Below are positions 35,433 to 44,716 of a DNA stretch of 64,000 nt, piece after piece (position 1 is the stretch's first letter; each line of letters begins with the position of its first letter). Source of the DNA: Chryseolinea sp. H1M3-3 (GTDB taxonomy: Bacteria; Bacteroidota; Bacteroidia; Cytophagales; Cyclobacteriaceae); the NCBI RefSeq assembly GCF_029360725.1, contig NZ_JARKMY010000014.1, forward strand, positions 186,001 to 250,000. Direction: 5' to 3'. The position numbers and the translations under genes are program-made. The notes under the pieces are model-generated. The model searched no databases and was not told where the DNA came from. It saw only the letters and a list, made by a program, of their open reading frames with translations.

Positions 35433-36380
35433 CTACTTTTTGACTAGGTAAATTGATTGGCCTGTTGTAGACATTAATTGCTCCTGATCGCCGAGTCTAA
35501 TTCGTTCATGTTTTGTCAAGCATTGGGGCATATTTACTTCGAACCATTGCTTGTACGTCTTTTCAAGGAAGGACGTAAATAGCAGAATCTCAAATGAATC
35601 GTTAAATTGTAGAAAAGCCTTCAATAAGTAGGCCTCGTTCCATGATCTGCCCTGCTTAAGCCATTCAGTGGGATATTCAAAAGGATAAAATATATCATGA
35701 AAATGAATTATTACACCTGCTTTTAACAGGGGTAGAATTTCGAAAAGAAGGTAATTCAAGTCACTTCCAAATTTTGAAATGTGGGATGAATCCACAAACA
35801 AAATGTCGCCCTCACTTAATTCTTGAAAAACAGATGATGAGATGTGCTGAACGAAATCCTTTTTTACGAATATTTGTTCTTCTTGAGTAATAAGCTTATT
35901 CAGCCGTAGCTCTGGATAGGGTTCTACAAATGTAAGATGAATTGAATTGTGGAAAAATTTTTCATTCGTATCTAGCATGAGGGCCGACGAAAAACCAGAT
36001 CCAATCTCAATTATTTTTCGTGGTTTGAAATGTCGAATAACCAAATAAAGAAAAATACCATCGGAAAAACTAAAATATTCATTGTCGAAATAATACCGAT
36101 ACGCAGATGACTGAGTTGTAGGAAATATATCGGCTCTATAGAAAATTTTGAGGCTTTCAAGTAGCGCGAGTTGGCGTTCTTCGTTAAGTGCAATCCCTAG
36201 CGGAGGCCGTTCATAGTTAAACCGGGACTCAGAAACTATCTGCGGTGAAACAACCGGGGAATAAAAATGTCCCGGTGGATACAATCCAACTTTCCACACC
36301 GCAAATTGTGATTTAAGATTTTCGTATGACTTATATATAGGCAAATATTTCTTTAATACTGAATTAAGGATTTTTTTCAT
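35433..36380 (-). CDS. Class I SAM-dependent methyltransferase
   Basis: The 315-aa protein has the motif I strand KIIEIGSGFSSALMLDTNEK and LTFVEPYPELRLNKLI. It also has DILFVDSSHISKFGSDLNYL, a pattern of the Methyltransf_24-like group with an acidic residue and His in the substrate pocket, and IIHFHDIFYPFEYP. Such enzymes occur in polysaccharide loci and probably methylate a sugar hydroxyl or carboxyl. Substrate unknown. Flanked by a GT on each side with short gaps. Confidence 0.85.
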   Translation of the reverse strand: MKKILNSVLKKYLPIYKSYENLKSQFAVWKVGLYPPGHFYSPVVSPQIVSESRFNYERPPLGIALNEERQLALLESLKIFYRADIFPTTQSSAYRYYFDNEYFSFSDGIFLYLVIRHFKPRKIIEIGSGFSSALMLDTNEKFFHNSIHLTFVEPYPELRLNKLITQEEQIFVKKDFVQHISSSVFQELSEGDILFVDSSHISKFGSDLNYLLFEILPLLKAGVIIHFHDIFYPFEYPTEWLKQGRSWNEAYLLKAFLQFNDSFEILLFTSFLEKTYKQWFEVNMPQCLTKHERIRLGDQEQLMSTTGQSIYLVKK

Positions 36381-36417
36381 ATTCCAAATGGATCAGCGAT
36401 TAGCCGGCGATTATAGT

Positions 36418-37404
36418 TTAAATAAATTCTATTAGTCTCGCCATTTTTTTTGTTTTGAAATACTCCCTAGCCGATTCTAATCCGTTATAATAAGGAAAGT
36501 AATGAGCAAAAAAACGTTTATATACATGGTTCAATGCTTTATTTTTACCTGCTATTTTTTTCAAAAGGAAATGGATTTCATTCTTCCTGTAAACATACAA
36601 TAAATCACGCAATGAATGATTTATCGTATCTTTTGGTCTTCTCGAGTTAAATAATAAAAAATTTTGCTTAACCCATTTCCGCAGGCAGGCATACGTTTCA
36701 GGAGCGATCTGAGTTTCAACTTTTGTTGCTTGAAGGTTATGCACTCTCCAAGAAGTCAAATATTCTGGAACGTGAACTATGTTTATAAATAAGCTGACGC
36801 GCATTTCCCATTCGAAGTCAGCTATGCTTCCACCATCTTCAATAAAAAGACCTAACTCATCAAAGACGCTCTTTCGAATCAAAAGTTGTGTGATTGATGT
36901 ATATACCGTTTTTATGAAGGCATGTAATATTCCATCATGCGGTGCGTGGCGAATATGTTTCGTGTGCATGATGTCACCGAAAAATTTGGATGACAAAAAA
37001 GTATCCCAATTACCATCGATGGCTGGCTTTCCGTTTACGTCAATGATCCTTAAACAACAATGAGCCATATCGCATTGTAGATTCTGATCTAAGACGTTCA
37101 CCATTTTTTCTATAAATTCTTTGTCCATGGTGTCATCGCTAGGAGCTATACAGATATAATTACCTTTAGCTAATTTTATTCCTTCATTCCATGCATTATA
37201 AATTCCTTTTCTTGGTTTTTGATAAAGCTTGAATCTGCGATCAAGGTTGGTAGCCTGATGTAAGTATTCCCACGATCCATTATCAGAAAATCCATCCACA
37301 ATAATACATTCCCAATCCAAAAATGTTTGATTCTTCACGCTGTCCAAGCGCGCTTGAAGGAATGTTAAATCCGTATTTAGATTAGAAATAATTATACTTA
37401 CCAC
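36418..37404 (-). CDS. Glycosyltransferase family 2
   Basis: The 328-aa GT-A enzyme has VSIIISNLNTDLTFLQARLD, CIIVDGFSDNGSWEYL, and the acidic motif CIAPSDDTMDKEFIEK (SDD in place of DxD). GGSIADFEWEMRVSLF is at the acceptor site. The start is GTG at 37404, directly before the first beta-strand, and no ATG fits better. Specificity unknown. Confidence 0.9.
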   Translation of the reverse strand: MVSIIISNLNTDLTFLQARLDSVKNQTFLDWECIIVDGFSDNGSWEYLHQATNLDRRFKLYQKPRKGIYNAWNEGIKLAKGNYICIAPSDDTMDKEFIEKMVNVLDQNLQCDMAHCCLRIIDVNGKPAIDGNWDTFLSSKFFGDIMHTKHIRHAPHDGILHAFIKTVYTSITQLLIRKSVFDELGLFIEDGGSIADFEWEMRVSLFINIVHVPEYLTSWRVHNLQATKVETQIAPETYACLRKWVKQNFLLFNSRRPKDTINHSLRDLLYVYRKNEIHFLLKKIAGKNKALNHVYKRFFAHYFPYYNGLESAREYFKTKKMARLIEFI

Positions 37405-37452
37405 GGTGTTGGTAATTTCCCATTAACACAATTTATTGTGATCCAGCCATTA

Positions 37453-38286
37453 TTAACCAATGCTTCGGTCTTTCATGTGTTGCTTAACAATCGGCAGCCA
37501 AAATTCTAAGTTATTAGTGTATGGATCGTCAGTACGACACCAACCATGGCAACCGAAGGGAAGAACAAATTGCGTACGTTTATAACACAGGTTAGGATTG
37601 GTATCAAACGAGAAATATAGTGCTTGCTCGGCGGAAGGTATAACAAATGTATCTCCACTCAATGGCAAGAAAAACGAATAAAAAAAATCCTCGCTGAAAG
37701 CCCATGTCAAGATTTCCTTTTTATATTTTTTTGTGGCTTTATAACTAGATTTAACATTCCGCAAGCTAAGTCCTCCGTTGCCAACTCTAAAATTTTCAGG
37801 GTTATTCAGTCCTTTCAATTTCCATTTGAGCCTAACTAAAGGTTTAATTAAAGCGCTTCTTTTTTTCAACAGGTTTTTTGAAATTATTTTATGCGATTCA
37901 TAAAGCCATGAAACCTCAAGCCATGGGGCACCTATATAATCAAAATTCATGGAACACCATTTTGTTAGCTCATCACGAAACACAAAACAATCCAATTGAT
38001 AGATAAGCATATATTTATAGAGAAGGAATTCTTTAAAGAACATAGAGGACAATAACAATGCATTATATCCCTTTAAACCTTCAAAAAAATGAAGAGGAAA
38101 TTGTCTTACCTCAACGCCGTCAAATCGATTATAATAGCTGCAATCGAAGCCGTTTGGAACGACTAAGTAAATGTCATATTTATACAAAACGCGGAGACAT
38201 TGAGTATACGCTATTTTTTCATATTCGCTCGGCTCACTTTTATAAACAGGAATTACAACACAAGCGAGGTTCGATTTATTTGCCAA
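37453..38286 (-). CDS. DUF5672 family protein (putative glycosyltransferase)
   Basis: The 277-aa protein contains LIYQLDCFVFRDELTKWCS followed by FDYIGAPWLEV and VGNGGLSLRN, the hallmark order of DUF5672, a GT-A-like family with a DxD-type acidic site (QLDCFVF). GCHGWCRTDDPY near the end is also typical. Members sit in glycan loci and are assumed to be glycosyltransferases, but biochemistry is lacking to my knowledge. The start is TTG 38286, immediately downstream of a stop in the same frame, with no ATG available. Confidence 0.82.
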   Translation of the reverse strand: MANKSNLACVVIPVYKSEPSEYEKIAYTQCLRVLYKYDIYLVVPNGFDCSYYNRFDGVEVRQFPLHFFEGLKGYNALLLSSMFFKEFLLYKYMLIYQLDCFVFRDELTKWCSMNFDYIGAPWLEVSWLYESHKIISKNLLKKRSALIKPLVRLKWKLKGLNNPENFRVGNGGLSLRNVKSSYKATKKYKKEILTWAFSEDFFYSFFLPLSGDTFVIPSAEQALYFSFDTNPNLCYKRTQFVLPFGCHGWCRTDDPYTNNLEFWLPIVKQHMKDRSIG

Positions 38287-38298
38287 ATGATCAATACT

Positions 38299-39099
38299 TT
38301 AAATAAAATCCCTATATCCAAAAATATTTAATTGCAAATCCATACCAAGCATGGTATCTCTTTCTACAAAAGGCTTCTTATGGGCATATGCTTCTTGAAT
38401 ATGGTACCTGAATCCCGCTTGCTGCAAAACTTCCAAAATCTCACCTAATGTTTGTCTCTCTTTAATGTGAGAGTGATATTCAATAAATATATTTTGCACA
38501 CAACTTAGATCACCCCTAATATCAGTCAAAACCTCAAACTCGGCGCCTTCAATATCAATTTTAAGAAAATCAATTGATTCCTTTAAAAGATCTTTCAATC
38601 GTCGGCAAGGCACTCTAATGAGATTCTCGGTATCACCTTCCTTAGGTATTCGTCCTGAGAATCCACCCTCGATTTGAAATTCCAAAGTTCCATTGTCTTT
38701 CCATATTGCTTCCTGGTGAAGTTCAACACCCATGAATTCTAATGTCTTAATATTTTTTTCAAGGGTTTTGAAAATTACTGGATCCGGCTCAAATGCTTTT
38801 ATTTTCGCTTGAGGGTAAAGCATTTTGAAATAGTAAATACTTAATCCAATATTAGCGCCACAATCAATAATGAGAGGATCCGGCCTAGAGGATTTGAACT
38901 CATATACTTGCTTACGGATTATCTCAGCGTATCCGCCTATCAGGGTTGTCGCATCAACAAAGGAAAATTCAACTCCAAACAAATGAGATGCCCCAGGTGT
39001 GTAACGGGGAATTTTGCTTAATCTTTGAATCTCATCTTTGAACTTGTCAGCTTTCCCAAATTGTCTATCAAGATACCGAACCACTTTTTTAATTAGCAT
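38299..39099 (-). CDS. FkbM-family methyltransferase (copy 3)
   Basis: The 266-aa protein has LIIDCGANIGLSIYYFKMLY (SAM motif I), KAFEPDPVIFKTLEKNI, and IDFLKIDIEGAEFEVLTDI, followed by NIFIEYHSHIKERQTLGEIL. This is the classic FkbM pattern with a longer C-terminus. It is the last gene before the nonulosonic-acid module and 28 bp after the unknown gene at 39127. Substrate unknown; sugar O-methylation is likely by context. Confidence 0.9.
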   Translation of the reverse strand: MLIKKVVRYLDRQFGKADKFKDEIQRLSKIPRYTPGASHLFGVEFSFVDATTLIGGYAEIIRKQVYEFKSSRPDPLIIDCGANIGLSIYYFKMLYPQAKIKAFEPDPVIFKTLEKNIKTLEFMGVELHQEAIWKDNGTLEFQIEGGFSGRIPKEGDTENLIRVPCRRLKDLLKESIDFLKIDIEGAEFEVLTDIRGDLSCVQNIFIEYHSHIKERQTLGEILEVLQQAGFRYHIQEAYAHKKPFVERDTMLGMDLQLNIFGYRDFI

Positions 39100-39126
39100 A
39101 TCAAATGTGTTGAAGAACTTTCACCT

Positions 39127-40107
39127 TCAAATTTTAGTTTTAAAAATCCGTCCAGATTTCTCTACTCCCCTGCCAAATCTTTTTAATAATTTTAATTTTA
39201 TTTTACTACAATAAAAGATGAAATATGCATAATATAATATATATGCCATTTTCCAGCGCCCAATGGAGTCGTAGATACCCAGCTCTTCTTCTACAAATCT
39301 TTTTTGTTCTGGTGTTACTTCCTTACGTATAGTACTAAACAACGTCTTTACCTTTTTGTATTGCTCAGTACTTTTATATGATTTATACTCGCCGGCTTCT
39401 ATACTTGGGTCACCATTATTGTAAAGCTCAGGTTCCGAACCGTAAAGAAAGAATGGGATGCCTAATTCCGAACAATAAAAGGTATAAGATCCAATCTCAT
39501 TTGAAGTGGTGTATCGGAATCTTCTAATCAGAGTATAGAAGCGTTCTATGAATAGCTCGTGATAGGGATTTCCAACTGTGACAACTTCAAACCCGTAATC
39601 AAAAAAAATTTTATAAACCCCTTTAATTACATCGTGATAATGCAAGCAAATTGAAATAGGATGAAATTCGTCGGGCAAAGCTTTTAATTGCAGAATATAG
39701 TTTACAAGATTCATCTTGTTCTCTATCATAGGGGTGGTATGGGAAAGAAACGCGAGGCTGCCTTTCGCATTGGCATCAGGCGCTATTTTATTATACCTGC
39801 GGTAAAATACATTCGGAGAAATCACACAATAGCATTTTTTATCTGAATTTTTCTTATACTCTTTCACTAATCTTGGAGAGAAGTATAGCATAAAAGGCGC
39901 ATCATTTTTTAACTCATAGGGCGACGGTTTTTCACTAACACTTAGCCCGTGCGATAAATATATATTCAATGGTAGCGACCCCGGAAAAAAACCATATTTT
40001 CTAAGAACAGCTCCAAATCCATAGACTTCAGAAGTCCAATGTAGCCGCTGCTTTGGTTTCGGTTCTTTGCAAAGAGCAAGAAGTTCGTCTTCAGACATAT
40101 TGACCAT
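39127..40107 (-). CDS. Unrecognised 326-aa protein, possibly GT-B glycosyltransferase-like
   Basis: I do not recognise the family with confidence. It contains ISPNVFYRRYNKIA, SLAFLSHTTPMIENKMNLV, ISICLHYHDVIKGVYKIFF, VVTVGNPYHELFIERFYTLI and TSNEIGSYTFYCSELGIPFF. The last is an SNEIGS-and-Gly-Pro pattern like the donor site of some GT-B sialyltransferase-type or capsule proteins. The C-terminus is Lys/Arg-rich. ATG 40107 overlaps the PIG-L stop by one base (TGATG), so it belongs to the pse module; transfer of the nonulosonic acid is one possible role. A longer start at 40140 would lie inside the upstream gene. Confidence 0.68.
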   Translation of the reverse strand: MVNMSEDELLALCKEPKPKQRLHWTSEVYGFGAVLRKYGFFPGSLPLNIYLSHGLSVSEKPSPYELKNDAPFMLYFSPRLVKEYKKNSDKKCYCVISPNVFYRRYNKIAPDANAKGSLAFLSHTTPMIENKMNLVNYILQLKALPDEFHPISICLHYHDVIKGVYKIFFDYGFEVVTVGNPYHELFIERFYTLIRRFRYTTSNEIGSYTFYCSELGIPFFLYGSEPELYNNGDPSIEAGEYKSYKSTEQYKKVKTLFSTIRKEVTPEQKRFVEEELGIYDSIGRWKMAYILYYAYFIFYCSKIKLKLLKRFGRGVEKSGRIFKTKI

Positions 40108-40817
40108 CAATTTGCACCAATGATACCACGAACCAAACAAAATGCTTCGGCGTATTCCTCTCCAATTGTAATCCCCAAACGTTTTGCTTGAATGCGGAGA
40201 GCTTCGCCAGACCGAGGATGAGGATAAGATCTTTTTTCAAATTCATATGCCTCCATTGCTTTGATTTTAGCATCGATATTTGATTCTTTCACGGAAACAA
40301 AAAAATTTGAAATAAAATGATAGGGATCCGCAGAAGCCCTCCATTCCGTACCCGACGCAGTTTCAAAGGTTATAATTGCTTTTACATTTTCTCCTGGCAT
40401 TGGCCTACATGCAGTCATTACTGCTTGGAATGTTTTTTGATGATCGATATTTAAATCCCCTCCGTGATGGGTGAAAATCATATCTGGGAGAAAACTCTCT
40501 TTCTCCTTTTCTACAATTTTAATGATATCTAGAAGAGGGATTGTATCAAATCTATTGTCAGGTAAATCATATACTGATAAACCATGATACCCAATCGATA
40601 ACCTAGCCTTTTCAATATTTGATTTATGAATTTTAAGTTCCCTATTCCATTTCGCGACATCCCGTTGATCCGATCTTGATGTGATCCCCTCTCCTAAGAT
40701 GACCAAATGAGTCTTGATTCCTCTTTCATTAATAAGCAAATTCATTGTTGCTCCTAATCCAAGAATTTCATCGTCAGGATGAGCGACAACAATCATGATT
40801 TTCTTGTTTTCAAACAT
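40107..40817 (-). CDS. PIG-L/LmbE-family zinc deacetylase
   Basis: The 236-aa protein carries the LmbE motif VAHPDDE at 11-17, with His13 and Asp16 as zinc ligands and Asp15 as general base. The third ligand is in FTHHGGDLNIDHQ (His126). Relatives remove N-acetyl groups from GlcNAc-type substrates (MshB, PIG-L). In a pse cluster it may act on a diacetamido sugar or prepare an amine for another acyl group. It is followed by the unknown gene (TGATG overlap) and preceded by pseH with a 6-base gap. Confidence 0.9.
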   Translation of the reverse strand: MFENKKIMIVVAHPDDEILGLGATMNLLINERGIKTHLVILGEGITSRSDQRDVAKWNRELKIHKSNIEKARLSIGYHGLSVYDLPDNRFDTIPLLDIIKIVEKEKESFLPDMIFTHHGGDLNIDHQKTFQAVMTACRPMPGENVKAIITFETASGTEWRASADPYHFISNFFVSVKESNIDAKIKAMEAYEFEKRSYPHPRSGEALRIQAKRLGITIGEEYAEAFCLVRGIIGAN

Positions 40818-40823
40818 TTTCGT

Positions 40824-41300
40824 TTATTTCAATACATATTCAAAAACCTTACAATCTACTGCATTTACAATCTTATTTGAAATGACTGTAAAATCAGCAG
40901 TAGTAAAACTTTTTATCGAGGAGATATTATCAGACTTCACCTGGGCATTTAAGCTATTAAACAACCGCCCAACTTTGGCTAGTTTAATTAAACTGGTTAA
41001 CATGCTCCGACCGATGTTCCTACCTCTATATTCTTCATCAACACTGAAATCAATTAATCCTGACTTGCCCACGGAGTCGACACGGAGTTGTCCAACTGGA
41101 ACTTTCCCATCAAAAAAAATTAACATCAATGTTTCGGATTCTAACTTATTGTTGAACCATTTAACGTGATCGTCCCACCCAATAGGCGCCGGGTTGTGTG
41201 CGTTTTTTCTTACCACAGGATCATTGGCCCAATCAAAATATATTTTGCAATCCCTCAGTTGAGCCATGCGAAAGGTGATATCGTCACTTGAAAATTGCAT
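40824..41300 (-). CDS. pseH: PseH-like GNAT N-acetyltransferase
   Basis: The 158-aa GNAT protein has ITFRMAQLRDCKIYFDWAND, then IDFSVDEEYRGRNIGRSML (acetyl-CoA site with RGxxIG) and AQVKSDNISSIKSF. This matches the PseH-type enzyme that acetylates the 4-amine of UDP-4-amino-4,6-dideoxy-AltNAc. Its start lies 17 bases inside pseG, so the two are co-translated; in some bacteria PseG and PseH are fused. Alternative: a related acyltransferase using another acyl-CoA, which would alter the final sugar. Confidence 0.85.
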   Translation of the reverse strand: MQFSSDDITFRMAQLRDCKIYFDWANDPVVRKNAHNPAPIGWDDHVKWFNNKLESETLMLIFFDGKVPVGQLRVDSVGKSGLIDFSVDEEYRGRNIGRSMLTSLIKLAKVGRLFNSLNAQVKSDNISSIKSFTTADFTVISNKIVNAVDCKVFEYVLK

Positions 41301-42261
41301 TATAAATATTATTGAGGCCTTGATCGTTAAAGAGTGATTTTCCTAATAAAGATTTCGAATTCCGCGCTTTTGCAGGCCCCAAATAATTTAGATTATTAAT
41401 AATGAAAGCATCAAAGTTGGATGAATTCCAATAAATCTCATCGTTTAAAAATCCTAAAGTTAAATATTCTTTCATATTAAGAATTTGATCGTCTCCGACA
41501 CAAATGCCGATGGTGGGGACTCCCAACGACGCCAGTTCATGTAATGTCTGGCCGCATGCAGATATTGCCACGTCTGCCCCCAGCATTAATTGTTTCATTT
41601 CTTCGTCAGATACAAAGCCAAAAAAATTTAAACGATCCCGCTGAGACTCAAATTGAGATCCCAGTTCCATAGCATACCTATCACTTCCGGCGACAATTTT
41701 TACCTTACTTTTAGAAAATCTCAATAAAATTTTCGATAAAATAGGAATAAGTCCCTTTGTATCACTCCCGCCGAGGGTTAATAGGATATTTTGAATTTCT
41801 TCTTTAATCTTTATTTTGAAATTCCCCTGTCTGAAGCTATTTCGGAGAATAACAAAATCTCTTCCACCGACGGCAGTTACGTTGTACTTGACTTTATTTC
41901 CAAAAATATTTGGATTAATGATAAGGTCAGGCCCGATGTCAATCCGATGATAGTCATCAAGTGCAATTACCTTATCAAATCTGCTCTTTAACGTACCGAT
42001 ATAATTAAGAGGAATCAAATAAGAATCAAGAAGAACGTGGGAATATATCTTTGGTTCATTAATATCTCCTAATTCTAAAATCCAGTTTCGAACGCTGGCA
42101 TCAGAATAGACCGTCTCATCCCCTTTTGCATATAGAAAAATTTCAGTAGGGATTTCCCTTTGATCAAAATATTGCTTTAAGGCCAAACATCGACTGTAAT
42201 GACCATAGCCGATGCCTTCACCTGCTTCAGTGAGAATAAGAAGCCTGTTACCAATCTCCAT
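41284..42261 (-). CDS. pseG: PseG: UDP-2,4-diacetamido-2,4,6-trideoxy-altrose hydrolase
   Basis: The 325-aa GT-B-like hydrolase has AGEGIGYGHYSRCLALKQYF (13-32, catalytic His21 region), VIALDDYHRIDIGPDLIINP, LTLGGSDTKG (161-170) and SACGQTLHELASLGVPTIGI near the end. It removes UDP from the diacetamido sugar to give the substrate of PseI. It overlaps the amidohydrolase gene upstream by 14 bases and pseH downstream by 17. Motifs and cluster fit PseG well. Confidence 0.9.
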   Translation of the reverse strand: MEIGNRLLILTEAGEGIGYGHYSRCLALKQYFDQREIPTEIFLYAKGDETVYSDASVRNWILELGDINEPKIYSHVLLDSYLIPLNYIGTLKSRFDKVIALDDYHRIDIGPDLIINPNIFGNKVKYNVTAVGGRDFVILRNSFRQGNFKIKIKEEIQNILLTLGGSDTKGLIPILSKILLRFSKSKVKIVAGSDRYAMELGSQFESQRDRLNFFGFVSDEEMKQLMLGADVAISACGQTLHELASLGVPTIGICVGDDQILNMKEYLTLGFLNDEIYWNSSNFDAFIINNLNYLGPAKARNSKSLLGKSLFNDQGLNNIYNAIFK

Positions 42262-43072
42262 TAACTAATTTTTGGGCATTCTTATAGAAAATATTATCTA
42301 TATCTTCTAATGAAAATTTAGATCTATTAAAAAAGTCCAATTGTTGCTCAAACGCATTTCTGAAATTAACGTATGGGATATCTGACCCAAATAAAATTCG
42401 TTGAGAACCCAATCGCTTATATGCAAAAGTATAGTCCTGCTCCAACGATGAGCCCAAATAATAATTTAAAGAAAAAGAACTATCTAACATGACATTTTTC
42501 TTATCCATTGCCAATAGCATTGCCTCCATAATTCTATAACCACCGCTATGGATTATCACGATTGGAACTTTAGTGATATTATCAGCCACATAGCATGCAA
42601 GTTTCATATTGTCATAAGTGTACATCTTCGACGTACCGTAACTCCCGTCAATACAAATGATTTTTTTATTCTGTTCCGCATATTTGCAAATCTCAAGAAT
42701 TTTCGGGAAGTCACGTTCCTCAATCTGCTGCAAATACGAATTAAACATGTAGGTACTTACACCATGCAGTTTGGTTTCTTCAAGATACCCATCAACAAGC
42801 GGATCTCTAAAATCGATTAACGCCGTTAACAAAAATGAATCAAATTTTTGCTTTACATTTTTAACAAATAAAGAAAGCTCTGAATCGCCATAAAAAAGTT
42901 TCTGATTGAACAACAAAATATTGACACCTGAAACTTCTTTTATCCCGTCGTAGTGGAGGTTCAAACCCTTAATTAGTCCTTGACCCGTGAGGTTCAAATC
43001 ATCGTCTATAACCTCATTTACATCAATAGCTATTTTTTGAGGTAAATGAACATTAAAATCGAATATCTTCAT
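42248..43072 (-). CDS. Amidohydrolase-2-like TIM-barrel protein
   Basis: The 274-aa protein starts KIFDFNVHLPQ, where a typical amidohydrolase has DxHxH; here the first ligand position is Asn (FNVHLP). Later strands carry IVIIHSGGYRIMEAML (His ligand), VMLDSSFSLNYY and ILFGSDIPYVNFRNAF with the GSD Asp. These are features of the PF04909 group, including hydrolases and decarboxylases. Sitting inside a pse operon (ATGA overlap upstream, 14-base overlap downstream), it probably acts on a small carboxylic or amide substrate for sugar decoration. The change at the first metal site leaves activity uncertain. Confidence 0.75.
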   Translation of the reverse strand: MKIFDFNVHLPQKIAIDVNEVIDDDLNLTGQGLIKGLNLHYDGIKEVSGVNILLFNQKLFYGDSELSLFVKNVKQKFDSFLLTALIDFRDPLVDGYLEETKLHGVSTYMFNSYLQQIEERDFPKILEICKYAEQNKKIICIDGSYGTSKMYTYDNMKLACYVADNITKVPIVIIHSGGYRIMEAMLLAMDKKNVMLDSSFSLNYYLGSSLEQDYTFAYKRLGSQRILFGSDIPYVNFRNAFEQQLDFFNRSKFSLEDIDNIFYKNAQKLVNGDW

Positions 43073-43722
43073 TTGTAAATAAATAACATAAATTCCTTTT
43101 GTGGAATGGGACTATAATTATGTTTGAGTTCAACATTGGAGCTCATCTTAAGGGCCAACTCAAGTATCTTAGCGGGCTCATAGTAAAAAACAAAATCTTC
43201 CTTTGGATAATCCTTGCTAAGGTTTGAGCTTAAAAAATCTACAATAAGGCACTCTCCAACTAATTGAAAAGCTGTGTTTATCAATTGTGCAGCATAATCG
43301 TAGTTATTGATCTGATTCTTAAAATTCAGGTTCAAAAGCCCTAGCATTATACCAATATCGGCGACCGGTTGTTGTTTTTCCAGTGTTGCGATATTTTTGA
43401 CGTCAAAATATAAGTGAGGCACGTCTTTCCAAACGTTTTTTGCCTCATTGATTAGATCAGGGTTTAAGTCCCAGCCAGTATAACTATTAAACTCAATCTC
43501 ATGTTGAAATAGAAAATTTGCAAAGTCGCCAAAGCCGCATCCAATGTCGATTATCGTCTTTTTTGCAAGTGATACATCCCCCGTTAACACCGCTTCAAAT
43601 CTTTTCAGCTGTTGTTCTTTTGTTCCCCAACCCAATGTTTTAACGTCGTAACCTAGTTTTTTATAGCGATCTGAATATCGCAAGATCATCTGCTTTGAGA
43701 TTTTATCAAGAATGTCGTCCAT
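43069..43722 (-). CDS. Class I SAM-dependent methyltransferase
   Basis: The 217-aa protein has TIIDIGCGFGDFANFLFQHE (SAM motif I), YTGWDLNPDLINEAKNVW, and DIGIMLGLLNLNFKNQIN, followed by CLIVDFLSSNLS. This is a clean Methyltransf_25-type core. It overlaps the aldolase gene upstream by 17 bases and the amidohydrolase by 4, so it belongs to the extra gene set of the pse module. Substrate unknown; methylation of an acyl substituent or a sugar hydroxyl is possible. Confidence 0.85.
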   Translation of the reverse strand: MDDILDKISKQMILRYSDRYKKLGYDVKTLGWGTKEQQLKRFEAVLTGDVSLAKKTIIDIGCGFGDFANFLFQHEIEFNSYTGWDLNPDLINEAKNVWKDVPHLYFDVKNIATLEKQQPVADIGIMLGLLNLNFKNQINNYDYAAQLINTAFQLVGECLIVDFLSSNLSKDYPKEDFVFYYEPAKILELALKMSSNVELKHNYSPIPQKEFMLFIYK

Positions 43723-44716
43723 GAGAAATGTTCCTGGCTATTTCGTAAAATAATTCTTCACTTGGATTCAAACAATTTATTGCAGATACATTCTGGATTA
43801 ACTTTCGCTTATCCACAGAATATTTCGCCGCCGCGCTGTTTACAAAAGGCATAAAACTCGTATGAAACTTAGTTACTCCTATATGTACTTCCTCATCGGT
43901 TAACCCTTGTACCCTAGGCATAAGAGGGACTACACACTTATTAGCAAATTCATAAAGGTCATAAAGGTTAATTTGGTTATCGATCACGCCCATTTGCTGA
44001 AGAAGATAAACCATTACTTCTGTTTGCGCATTGCCTGCGCTACGCCCCATTCCACGAACGCAGGTGTCTAAGTAAGTCGCACCGGCACGCATAGCTTGCA
44101 ACGTGTTGGCTACCGCTAAACTGAGATTGTTATGTCCATGAAAACCTAACGGTGTTGTGATGTTTTCTTTAGTACGATCAATATATGTATATACGTCTTC
44201 AGGCATCATACACCCAGCAGAATCAACCAAGTAAATAACATCAGCTATTTTCCAACGATCGATTTCCTGAACGATTTTTGTAAATTCATACGATTTTACA
44301 GCATAACTTTTCATTAGGTTGACTGCAGTGAACAATCCGAGATCTCTGGCATACTCAAGATATTCCCGTGTTAGCTTAAAACTATCAATGTTTGCACCGA
44401 TACGTATAAAATCCAGTCCGGCATTCTTTGCGTTTAAGATATCATTCTTAGTTCCTATTCCCGGAATAAAGAAAACGCCTATTTGCGCAGTAGGAGCGCC
44501 ATCGCGGGCCGATCTTATATAGGTGAGGTCGTTTTCTCTAGATAAACCCGCTTTTGGATTGTTCCAGGCCCCCAGTCCTAGTCCATGTCCCACCTCAATC
44601 ATTTTAAACCCGAGATTAGCCAGGCCTTTTGTCAAGTCAAAGGTATTTTCCGCAGTTAATTGGAAGTCTACTACATAGGAACCGTCGCGTAAGGTATTTT
44701 CAACAATTGTAATCAT
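43706..44716 (-). CDS. DRE-TIM metallolyase (HMGL-like aldolase/acyltransferase family)
   Basis: The 336-aa protein has ENTLRDGSYVVDFQL (6-20), the D-R-x-G type signature with metal-binding Asp11, and LGFHGHNNLSLAVANTLQAM with the paired His ligands. TYLDTCVRGMGRSAGNAQTE also matches HMG-CoA lyase-like and 4-hydroxy-2-oxovalerate aldolase enzymes. Family chemistry is carbon-carbon bond making or breaking on a 2-oxo acid. Homologues appear in nonulosonic-acid and capsule loci beside ATP-grasp enzymes. It shares one base with the ATP-grasp gene (TAATG). The product may be an acyl group for the sugar; not proven. Confidence 0.88.
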   Translation of the reverse strand: MITIVENTLRDGSYVVDFQLTAENTFDLTKGLANLGFKMIEVGHGLGLGAWNNPKAGLSRENDLTYIRSARDGAPTAQIGVFFIPGIGTKNDILNAKNAGLDFIRIGANIDSFKLTREYLEYARDLGLFTAVNLMKSYAVKSYEFTKIVQEIDRWKIADVIYLVDSAGCMMPEDVYTYIDRTKENITTPLGFHGHNNLSLAVANTLQAMRAGATYLDTCVRGMGRSAGNAQTEVMVYLLQQMGVIDNQINLYDLYEFANKCVVPLMPRVQGLTDEEVHIGVTKFHTSFMPFVNSAAAKYSVDKRKLIQNVSAINCLNPSEELFYEIARNISHGRHS

